Origin: Tyzzerella sp. UBA1042
Lineage (GTDB): Bacteria > Bacillota > Clostridia > Lachnospirales > Anaerotignaceae
Direction: 5' to 3'
Assembly (NCBI GenBank): GCA_002316675.1
Contig: DCDZ01000042.1
Coordinates: 6,979 to 26,281, forward strand
DNA length: 19,303 bases
Positions 14,373 to 19,303 of the stretch are shown one piece after another. The number at the start of each line of letters is the position of its first letter. Positions within the stretch are counted from its first letter, which is position 1. The translations under genes and the position numbers were made by a program. The notes beneath the pieces were generated by a model. That model did not search any database. It worked only from the letters and a program-made list of their open reading frames with translations, and had not been told where the DNA came from.

Positions 14373-15602
14373 TCAAACCATAGGTATGGTATTTTTATTT
14401 TTACCGCTGTGGGGAATTTCCTTCCAGCTTCTTGTTTCTTTAAATAGGCTGATTACCTGCAAGGGGATGAAAGAGGTCATAAAAACGGGAAAGAGCAAAA
14501 TTGCTTTGCGCATTTTTGGGGGGAACAGCTGCCCTTCATCGCGAAAGGTGAGTACCATGGCCATGAGAGAAAGCAAACAGTAATAAAGAATGAAGTAAGC
14601 TCCCATTACCTGAAAAAAGTTAAGTATTCCGCCCTTACCGTCCAGGATCGCCGCCAAAAGTGTCAGTCCAAGGGGAAGAACGGAAAGGGCTTGACCAAAG
14701 GCCCCCATTAAAAACATGGAGAAATCTGCGGCAAAGGCGGGGTTTGGCTTAAAAATCCGCTGGAGCATAGGCTTAAAATATAGCTTTCCAACCTGCAGTA
14801 TGCCGCTGCACCATCTGCGGCGCTGTATTAGGGATACCCGGAAGGATTCCGGCTGTTCATCATAAGTAACGGCATCGGGAACCCACCAAACCCGTTCTCC
14901 CAAGAGGGCGCATTGGGCGGAAAACTCCGCATCCTCTGCGATGGTTGTGGTGTTCCAACCACCAAGGGACTCTAAAACATCCTTTCGGACTGCAAAGCCT
15001 GTCCCCACCAGCTTGGCGGAAAGGCCGCAGGCCCCTCTTGCCTTATTGAAAAATAAATGAAAAAGGTTAAAATAGAGATGATAGCAGCCGGAGACCCAAG
15101 AGCTGTAAGGGTTGCCCGCCAGCTGACGCCCCTTTGCAACTTTTGCGCCGGCATCAAAGGCATCATTCATCTTAAGCAGAAAATCCGGGTCTACAATATT
15201 GTCTGAATCAAACACGCAATAGGCATCATAGCCTTTTTTCCGAAGCTGCAGGAAGGCCTGCTGCAGGGCGTCCCCCTTACAGCTTACGGGAAATGGACAG
15301 TGTATGATTTCCGCACCCCAAGCCCTGGCAACCTCTTCCGTATTATCAGTGCAATGATTGGGAATGACAAATACATCAAATAATTCAATGGGGTAGTCCT
15401 GCTCCTTGATGCTTTCTATAAAGCCGCCGATGACCTCTGCTTCATTTCTGGCGGCGGTAAGGACAGCAAACCGCCGGAGTTTTTTGGCGGAAGGATATTC
15501 CACTTCTTTTTTAAAAGCAAAGCAGGCAATCCCGCCGAAGTATATACTGATTATCTTTAGGAATGCACCAAGGATCAATGCGATCCATAATAATTCTTCC
15601 AC
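14373..15602 (-). CDS. membrane-anchored family 2 glycosyltransferase
   Basis: This roughly 409-residue processive-type GT2 enzyme has an N-terminal membrane helix (about residues 3-25), a GT-A catalytic domain, and C-terminal hydrophobic segments from about residue 290. Motifs are ARNEA, the nucleotide-sugar/metal DSD at 132-134, the acidic AED with Asp 224 as likely base, and QRRRW at 260-264, the acceptor-binding motif of synthase-type GT2 proteins. The start is the GTG at 15602, preceded by AAAGGTGG at 7 nt. The longer GTG start at 15614 would overlap that site. It probably makes a surface polysaccharide or glycolipid. No partner genes flank it, so the product is open. Confidence 0.88.
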   Translation of the reverse strand: MEELLWIALILGAFLKIISIYFGGIACFAFKKEVEYPSAKKLRRFAVLTAARNEAEVIGGFIESIKEQDYPIELFDVFVIPNHCTDNTEEVARAWGAEIIHCPFPVSCKGDALQQAFLQLRKKGYDAYCVFDSDNIVDPDFLLKMNDAFDAGAKVAKGRQLAGNPYSSWVSGCYHLYFNLFHLFFNKARGACGLSAKLVGTGFAVRKDVLESLGGWNTTTIAEDAEFSAQCALLGERVWWVPDAVTYDEQPESFRVSLIQRRRWCSGILQVGKLYFKPMLQRIFKPNPAFAADFSMFLMGAFGQALSVLPLGLTLLAAILDGKGGILNFFQVMGAYFILYYCLLSLMAMVLTFRDEGQLFPPKMRKAILLFPVFMTSFIPLQVISLFKETRSWKEIPHSGKNKNTIPMV

Positions 15603-15677
15603 GTTATTTACCACCTTTCAAGCGTTACATTTTTTTTATTGTTTTCCATTAATATAGGGTATATATTTTAAGAAGAA

Positions 15678-15730
15678 CTTAATAAAAATCTTAATAAAAG
15701 CGAAATATTGAATCTTAATGGAAACTTAAA
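15678..15730. repeat. four CTTAAT/CTTAAA direct repeats upstream of the glycosyltransferase
   Basis: Copies lie at 15678-15683, 15690-15695, 15714-15719 and 15725-15730 (the last CTTAAA), with starts spaced 12, 24 and 11 bp. This is near multiples of a helical turn. They lie upstream of the minus-strand glycosyltransferase and could be a regulator binding array or integrase-related sites. Confidence 0.4.
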
Positions 15731-15819
15731 TATTTGTACGCTTTTTATCCTTGTAAAAACGGCAGAAAGGTTGACTTTATGGGATTCTGGCGTTTGCATA
15801 AACTAATGTATATTTTCCT

Positions 15820-15885
15820 ACTAGTAACACACTAGTAACAAAAAACCGCCTTTTTTAGTCCAATAAATCAATATTTGTTACTAGT
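15820..15885. repeat. ACTAGTAAC repeats, candidate integrase arm-type sites
   Basis: ACTAGTAAC occurs twice in tandem with an 11-bp period (15820-15828 and 15831-15839) and once inverted inside the 3' end of the integrase gene (15877-15885). Repeats of this size next to int are typical of arm-type sites bound by the N-terminal domain of tyrosine recombinases. Confidence 0.6.
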
Positions 15886-16877
15886 TCATCAAGTTGCTTG
15901 TGGGTGTATGTACCGTCGGTCAAATCTTGTGTGCTGTGGCCCATTATTAGCTTCGTAGCAAGCCTGTTTGCGCCAGCAGTATTCATTAATGAAGCAAAAG
16001 TATGGCGACAGTCATAAGGGAAACTATCAAGTCCTAAGGCAATTACAGTATTATGCCATTGTTCTTTTCTATATCCCTGTACAGTGATAGACTTACCTTC
16101 GTTCTCGATTAGAAATGTTTCGCTAGTTTCATATCGTTTTGCCACAAGCAGCAATATCTTTTTGTGAATTGGGATAATCCGATTCTTTCCAGCCTTAGTC
16201 TTTGAGCCACCTATCATATATCGCTCTTTTAAGTGAACATCCTCTTTTTTCATCTTCAGCAATTCATTAGGACGCATTCCTGTGTAAATCAAAATGAGCG
16301 CAATGTCCAAATTTGGTATGTTATCCACATTATCCACAATTAACTTTATTTCTTCATTAGTAAATGACTTATGCTTCTCAGATTTCTCTTTTGTTTCAAG
16401 AACAATGAACTTGGCGTAGTTTTTATTGCATACGTCCAATTCAATTGCTATGTCAAAAATCTGATTAGCCAAGGTTCTGATATGATCCTTGGTTTGGTAT
16501 TTGCGGTCTAAATTGTCTATAAGATTTTGAAAGTGATATGTTTTTAAATCTTTCATTTTGTACCCCCATAAGGGGTTCAGATGCTTGTATGCAGCTTGAT
16601 AGATGTTTTGCCCTGATTTCGAGATTTTATCAAATCGTCGCTTTTTAAAAATCTCAAACATTTCCTCAAGTGTTGTATTGGTGGCTTCGATATCATAAGG
16701 GTTCTCGTTGTAAACACCTAATGCTTTCAATGCTTCCTTGCGGTCTTTGTAATAGCCAAGGACAGCATAAACAGGATGCCCCTTGTCATTCCAGCCGACC
16801 ACTTTTTTAACGCCGTATTGCAGACGGCGCTTGCCTGATAATTTGTATACGCTACCGTAACCGTTAGGATTGCGCAA
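15855..16877 (-). CDS. int: tyrosine recombinase / phage integrase
   Basis: This 340-residue site-specific recombinase integrates and excises the element. The N-terminus (NGYGSVYKLSGKRR) looks like an arm-binding AP2-like domain. A SAM-like core-binding domain spans about residues 65-160, and the catalytic domain follows. Catalytic residues are Arg202 in TGMRPNELL, Lys in SKTKAGKNR, Arg291-His292 in YDCRHTFAS, the GHS histidine and the nucleophile Tyr324. The first histidine of the HxxR box is replaced by Tyr288, a variant I believe occurs in related integrases. The start is a TTG, with AAAGGAGG 8 nt upstream. An 8-bp inverted repeat abuts that ribosome-binding site. The gene faces out of the element towards the left boundary. 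Confidence 0.93.
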   Translation of the reverse strand: MRNPNGYGSVYKLSGKRRLQYGVKKVVGWNDKGHPVYAVLGYYKDRKEALKALGVYNENPYDIEATNTTLEEMFEIFKKRRFDKISKSGQNIYQAAYKHLNPLWGYKMKDLKTYHFQNLIDNLDRKYQTKDHIRTLANQIFDIAIELDVCNKNYAKFIVLETKEKSEKHKSFTNEEIKLIVDNVDNIPNLDIALILIYTGMRPNELLKMKKEDVHLKERYMIGGSKTKAGKNRIIPIHKKILLLVAKRYETSETFLIENEGKSITVQGYRKEQWHNTVIALGLDSFPYDCRHTFASLMNTAGANRLATKLIMGHSTQDLTDGTYTHKQLDELVTNIDLLD

Positions 16878-16890
16878 TAAAAAAACCTCC

Positions 16891-16918
16891 TTTGTTTATT
16901 TTGGGTATAGTAAACAAA
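16891..16918. promoter_or_regulatory. 8-bp inverted repeat immediately upstream of the int ribosome-binding site
   Basis: TTTGTTTA (16891-16898) and TAAACAAA (16911-16918) form a perfect dyad with a 12-bp centre. On the int mRNA it would be a hairpin touching the GGAGG. On DNA it could be an operator for int control. Confidence 0.5.
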
Positions 16919-17012
16919 AGCGGTCTGTGGTATAATCTGCTTAATCGGGGCGGATCGTACTCGTATGACCGCTTGTCCCTTCCTGTTGGCGCAGGAGGGG
17001 ATTTTTATTTTT
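16918..17012 (+). ncRNA. candidate small RNA unit between int and immA
   Basis: On the plus strand TGG-TATAAT (-10 at 16931-16936) is an extended -10 promoter without a good -35. The predicted start near 16943 would give a roughly 65-nt RNA. The RNA could form a first hairpin (GCGG...CCGC, about 16950-16972) and ends in a terminator stem CCCTTCCTG / CAGGAGGGG (16977-16985 with 16992-17000) followed by T-runs. In addition, AAGCGGTC (16918-16925) and GACCGCTT (16967-16974) are a perfect 8-bp inverted repeat spanning the promoter. No ORF of note is present. Confidence 0.5.
16977..17006 (+). terminator. terminator of the small-RNA unit
   Basis: A 9-bp stem (one T-G pair) with loop TTGGCG is followed by ATTTTT. 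It ends just before the stop codon of the oppositely oriented immA gene. Confidence 0.75.
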
Positions 17013-17614
17013 CAAACTGAAACATGCGCACCCGCGTAGGAAGCATGCGATTTTTCTAAAGGCGTAAGATCGAATACTGTTTCCCTAATTCGCAGATAGA
17101 AGTCGAAAGATATGTAATAGGAATCTGATTTTTTCAACTCCACGCAAGCGGCGGCCATAGGCTGGCTTATAGCAAAAAAACGCATATAGTCATATTCGTT
17201 GATTGCTTTCAGACCATCAACAATAGGGACGGGGCATAATATATTTCTAGCGCAACAATTCGCTTCTTTGTCAGATATGCAATCATCTAAAATATGTCCC
17301 AGAAGGTAGTGGGAGAACTCGTGTGCAACGGTAAATCGTATAGTTGTTGCGTCTTTTTTGTCGTTATAAACGATAAACGCTTTGCTTAGATCATTCAAAT
17401 CTCTTTGTAAATATCCGTACTCACTCTCCACTGTATTTAAAAATTCAAGGAATGTTAGCCCGAACCTTTGGGCCATGTGCGAATAAGAGATAACTTTCAG
17501 TTTTTTGAATCTATGTACTATCTTCCAAATATCTATTGGAAGCGAAATATTTTTCTCTTGAGAAAGAACTTTATAAGCAACATTAGTAGCCCTGCGGTAG
17601 TCCGGTCTTATCAT
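17012..17614 (-). CDS. immA: ImmA/IrrE-family metalloprotease (anti-repressor protease)
   Basis: This 200-residue protein carries the zinc-protease motif HEFSH at residues 98-102 within FTVAHEFSHYLLGH. A downstream acidic-helix KEANCCARNIL should supply the third metal ligand. In ICEBs1 and related phages ImmA cleaves the ImmR repressor to induce the element. The ATG at 17614 overlaps the immR stop as TGATG, indicating translational coupling; a TTG one codon earlier is possible. The C-terminal part beyond residue 140 is presumably the sensing or regulatory region. It lies between immR and the small-RNA unit. Confidence 0.92.
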   Translation of the reverse strand: MIRPDYRRATNVAYKVLSQEKNISLPIDIWKIVHRFKKLKVISYSHMAQRFGLTFLEFLNTVESEYGYLQRDLNDLSKAFIVYNDKKDATTIRFTVAHEFSHYLLGHILDDCISDKEANCCARNILCPVPIVDGLKAINEYDYMRFFAISQPMAAACVELKKSDSYYISFDFYLRIRETVFDLTPLEKSHASYAGAHVSV

Positions 17615-17934
17615 CAATCCTCGAAATCCTCCTTAAACATAACTTTTGCCATTTCTAATAATTTCTTTCTGTTCTCTGGTGTCATTCTTTTTGCAGCTCT
17701 GTTTAAAATGGTTATTTCATCAATGGGATCATCGTTAATATTGTCCCCGATTAAATCAGACGAAGAAATTCCGAATGTTTCAGCTATCTTTTTAACCGTC
17801 TCTCTGCTCGGCATCTTTTTGCCATTTTCATACTGAGAGATCATAACAGAAGATATCCCTATAGTCCCAGCCAGTTCCACTTGCGACATACCAGCAAGTT
17901 CTCTTAGATTCTTTAATTTTTTACCAAAGTCCAT
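17614..17934 (-). CDS. immR: ImmR-like XRE-family repressor
   Basis: This 106-residue protein has an N-terminal helix-turn-helix of the XRE/Cro-CI type (about residues 5-60: FGKKLKNLRELAGMSQVELA, then SSVMISQYENGKKMPS). A short C-terminal helical tail (about 70-106) is probably the oligomerisation and ImmA-cleavage region. It should repress the lytic-side promoter from the 15-bp dyads upstream. GAGGGAG a few bases before ATG supports the start. The best promoter lies about 160 bp upstream on the far side of the Cro-like promoter, so its mRNA would have a long leader. Confidence 0.92.
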   Translation of the reverse strand: MDFGKKLKNLRELAGMSQVELAGTIGISSVMISQYENGKKMPSRETVKKIAETFGISSSDLIGDNINDDPIDEITILNRAAKRMTPENRKKLLEMAKVMFKEDFED

Positions 17935-17988
17935 TTTAACTCCCTCTAATCTATAAAATAAGGTCTATAAAAAAACTTAAAAAACCTA

Positions 17989-18017
17989 TTGACATTAGCC
18001 TAGAGTTAATATATACT
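17989..18017 (+). promoter_or_regulatory. lytic-side promoter reading to the Cro-like gene
   Basis: A perfect TTGACA (17989-17994), 17-bp spacer and TATACT (18012-18017). A 15-bp dyad (17995-18009) fills the spacer and another (18018-18032) starts directly after the -10. RNA polymerase binding would therefore be blocked by repressor on either site. Confidence 0.85.
17995..18009. promoter_or_regulatory. operator O1 (15-bp dyad in lytic promoter spacer)
   Basis: TTAGCCTAGAGTTAA, an imperfect copy of the 15-bp dyad whose perfect form is at 18353-18367. It occupies the spacer between -35 and -10 of the plus-strand promoter. Confidence 0.6.
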
Positions 18018-18032
18018 TTAATCACAGGTTAA
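18018..18032. promoter_or_regulatory. operator O2 (15-bp dyad at lytic transcription start)
   Basis: TTAATCACAGGTTAA, whose right half AGGTTAA is identical to that of O3. It begins immediately after the -10 and covers the predicted start site. Confidence 0.55.
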
Positions 18033-18088
18033 GAACTGCCAAGAATTTAATCTGTAGTATATATGTTTTAGCTAATGGTTTATTTAAG

Positions 18089-18115
18089 CTACAGTTATAT
18101 TATAATTAACTGTAG
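18089..18115. repeat. 27-bp perfect inverted repeat overlapping the immR promoter
   Basis: CTACAGTTA and TAACTGTAG form a perfect 9-bp dyad (18089-18097, 18107-18115) with a 9-bp A/T centre that holds the minus-strand -10. It overlaps O3, so it may be a second kind of operator at the same promoter. Confidence 0.6.
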
Positions 18116-18127
18116 GTTAATAGTCAA
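18099..18127 (-). promoter_or_regulatory. lysogenic promoter reading to immR, facing the lytic promoter
   Basis: On the minus strand TTGACT (18127-18122), a 17-bp spacer and a perfect TATAAT (18104-18099). The predicted start near 18092 gives a leader of about 158 nt to immR, crossing the opposing lytic promoter. A 15-bp dyad fills the spacer. Confidence 0.8.
18106..18120. promoter_or_regulatory. operator O3 (15-bp dyad in immR promoter spacer)
   Basis: TTAACTGTAGGTTAA, a dyad with half-sites TTAACTG and TTAACCT. It lies exactly between -35 and -10 of the minus-strand promoter, mirroring O1 on the other side. Confidence 0.6.
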
Positions 18128-18155
18128 TACTTTTTTTCAGAAAGGGGGTGTTTTT

Positions 18156-18344
18156 TTGGATTGGAATGAATTAGGAGAAAAGGCACGAGAAGCGAGAATC
18201 AAGAAAAATATGTCACAAGTGGAAGTTGCCAAAGCACTAGGCGTATCTAGCGCTTTCATTTGTCAAGTGGAGACTGGCAAGAAAAAACCATCGTCCGAAA
18301 ACCTTATTAAATTGTCACAATTGTTGAAAGTCAAATTTTTTTAA
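18156..18344 (+). CDS. Cro-like small XRE-family helix-turn-helix protein
   Basis: This 62-residue protein is almost entirely a helix-turn-helix domain of the XRE/Cro type: LGEKAREARIKKNMSQVEVA, then GVSSAFICQVETGKKKPS. The start is TTG 18156, with AAAGGGGG about 7 nt upstream. An in-frame ATG further up would place coding sequence over the operators and lacks a site. It is divergent from immR and transcribed from the lytic-side promoter, so it is the likely Cro counterpart that shuts off immR. Its short length fits a Cro dimer. Confidence 0.85.
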   Translation: MDWNELGEKAREARIKKNMSQVEVAKALGVSSAFICQVETGKKKPSSENLIKLSQLLKVKFF

Positions 18345-18353
18345 CCCTAAAAT
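18324..18353 (+). promoter_or_regulatory. putative antirepressor promoter
   Basis: TTGAAA (18324-18329), an 18-bp spacer and TAAAAT (18348-18353) lie in the end of the Cro-like gene. Both hexamers are 5/6 matches. The perfect dyad O4 starts at the last base of the -10. Confidence 0.5.
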
Positions 18354-18367
18354 TAGCCTGAGGCTAA
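18353..18367. promoter_or_regulatory. operator O4 (perfect 15-bp palindrome before antirepressor)
   Basis: TTAGCCTGAGGCTAA is perfectly symmetric around the central G. It lies between the Cro-like gene and the antirepressor gene, over the predicted start site of the antirepressor promoter. Confidence 0.68.
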
Positions 18368-18390
18368 AACAGAATAGCAGGAGGTATAAA

Positions 18391-19203
18391 ATGAACAAAT
18401 TGGCTATTAAAGAAGCGCAGACCCCCATCGAAATTGCTTTGCAAGTAGATGGCGAGGGCAGAACCACAGCAAGAAAGCTTTATGAGTTTTTGGAACTTGA
18501 TAAAAGCAATTTTTCAAAATGGTGCAAGGTAAATATAATTGAAAACGCTTTTGCTGAAAAAGATGTAGACTATTTAGTTTTCGTACCGAAGGACGAAAAC
18601 CCCAAAGGTGGCAGGCCCACCACAGATTACAAACTCACAGCCTCATTTGCCAAGAAGCTTGCCATGGGCTGTCAGAACAAAAGAGGGGAAGAAGCAAGAA
18701 TTTACTTTATCGCCGTAGAGGACAAGCTTAAAGAAATTGCAACCAAAGGAACCTTGTCCCAAAGCCAGACCTCTTCAAAAAGAAAGCTCGCATCTGTAAA
18801 TAACGCCGCAAAAATCATTTTGCCACAACTAATTGCGGCTGGCGTAGACCCTGTGCAACGAACCTATTTCCTAAAGGATATGTATGCACCCGTGGGAATT
18901 AATGTTCCTATGATTAGGGTTGAGCAGGAAAAGCTTTATGAGCAAACGGAAATGGCTGAAATTTTAGGTGTATTTTCTAAATCGGGCAAACCTCATGCAC
19001 AAGCTATTGGTGCGATCATGAGCAAAATTTATATCGCTGACGATGAAGTCGTAAAAACCAGTTACACCAAAAACGGACACACAGACGTCGCTAATCAGTA
19101 TAGAAAATCAGTGATGGAAACTGTTGAGGCTTGGCTTGAGGCACACAATTACCCAACAGGTATATCGACTGGCGCTAAGGTTTTTACCGTTTGTTACAGG
19201 TAA
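18391..19203 (+). CDS. AntA-type phage antirepressor
   Basis: This 270-residue protein has an N-terminal AntA-like domain (about residues 15-115) with the pattern TTARKLYEFLELDKSNFSKW, then GGRPTTDYKLTASFAKKLAM and ARIYFIAVEDKLKE. The linker near 115-130 is Ser/Lys rich. The C-terminal domain (about 135-270) includes a segment LYEQTEMAEILGVFSKSGKP that looks DNA-binding and is typical of modular phage antirepressors. AGGAGG at 18379-18384, 6 nt before ATG, fixes the start. Antirepressors inactivate the CI-like repressor to favour lytic growth. It lies behind the Cro-like gene with an operator between, so expression is probably repressed in the lysogen. Confidence 0.88.
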   Translation: MNKLAIKEAQTPIEIALQVDGEGRTTARKLYEFLELDKSNFSKWCKVNIIENAFAEKDVDYLVFVPKDENPKGGRPTTDYKLTASFAKKLAMGCQNKRGEEARIYFIAVEDKLKEIATKGTLSQSQTSSKRKLASVNNAAKIILPQLIAAGVDPVQRTYFLKDMYAPVGINVPMIRVEQEKLYEQTEMAEILGVFSKSGKPHAQAIGAIMSKIYIADDEVVKTSYTKNGHTDVANQYRKSVMETVEAWLEAHNYPTGISTGAKVFTVCYR

Positions 19204-19215
19204 GGGGGTATTTTT

Positions 19216-19303
19216 ATGAGAAATCGACTTTTCCTAAAAGAAGCCGCCGCTCACATGAAGCTATCCGAAGAAACCATAAGGCGTGGCATACTCCAAGACA
19301 TTT
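19216..19303 (+). CDS. helix-turn-helix (excisionase-like) protein, N-terminal part only
   Basis: An ORF starts at ATG 19216 with GGGGGT upstream and runs off the window edge (29 codons seen). The segment LKEAAAHMKLSEETIRRGI matches the start of excisionase/MerR-type helix-turn-helix domains. It could be Xis or another early phage regulator, and the rest is needed to decide. Confidence 0.65.
   Translation, partial: MRNRLFLKEAAAHMKLSEETIRRGILQDI

Larger units (their letters stand above)
15740..19303. mobile_element. integrase end of a prophage-like integrated element (right side beyond window)
   Basis: From about here to the window edge the genes form a typical lysogeny module: integrase, ImmA, ImmR, Cro-like regulator, antirepressor and an excisionase-like protein. 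The exact left boundary is not seen: the attachment core should lie between about 15,735 and 15,855, but the other copy is outside the window. Antirepressor and Cro-like genes favour a temperate phage. ICEs such as ICEBs1 share the int-immA-immR order, so an ICE is not excluded. Confidence 0.85.

Noticed and set aside
15820..15839. CRISPR-like repeats
   Set aside because: Only two 9-bp tandem copies with a 2-bp gap; far too short, and better explained as integrase sites.

Overview
The window looks like a chromosomal stretch of a low-to-mid GC Gram-positive anaerobe of the class Clostridia (Bacillota). The grounds are near-consensus sigma-A promoters, strong AGGAGG ribosome-binding sites, frequent TTG/GTG starts, a YtaF-type sporulation membrane protein, a PerR-type regulator and a TAXI-type TRAP transporter. 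I cannot name the genus from the sequence alone.

Left and middle (1 to about 15,700) is ordinary chromosome in short transcription units. In order it holds: the 5' part of an initiator tRNA-Met gene (minus strand, cut by the window edge); a YgjP-like zinc metallopeptidase (minus); a three-gene TRAP operon (TAXI binding lipoprotein, DUF1850 protein, fused 4TM/12TM permease); a MerR/TipAS-type regulator with its own 19-bp-spacer promoter and operator; a small hypothetical protein preceded by an unassigned, highly structured RNA element; ytaF; a SERCA-like Ca2+ P-type ATPase; an alpha-oxoamine synthase (KBL/BioF family) followed by a small Nif11-like protein; trmL; perR; a DUF2812 membrane protein; and a membrane-anchored family 2 glycosyltransferase. 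Hairpin terminators separate most of these units.

Right end (about 15,740 to 19,303, continuing past the edge) is the integrase end of a mobile element, most likely a prophage. It has a tyrosine recombinase with candidate arm-type repeats, a small-RNA-like unit between int and immA, an ImmA metalloprotease/ImmR repressor pair, a divergent Cro-like regulator, an AntA-type antirepressor and the start of an excisionase-like helix-turn-helix protein.

The most interesting structure is the immunity switch. Two near-consensus promoters (TTGACA/TATACT on plus, TTGACT/TATAAT on minus, both with 17-bp spacers) point at each other and would give transcripts overlapping by about 70 nt. Related 15-bp dyads sit inside both spacers, just downstream of the plus promoter, and at the putative antirepressor promoter. 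Also worth attention are the structured RNA at 6209-6354, the small-RNA-like unit at 16918-17012, and the Nif11-like gene downstream of an alpha-oxoamine synthase.
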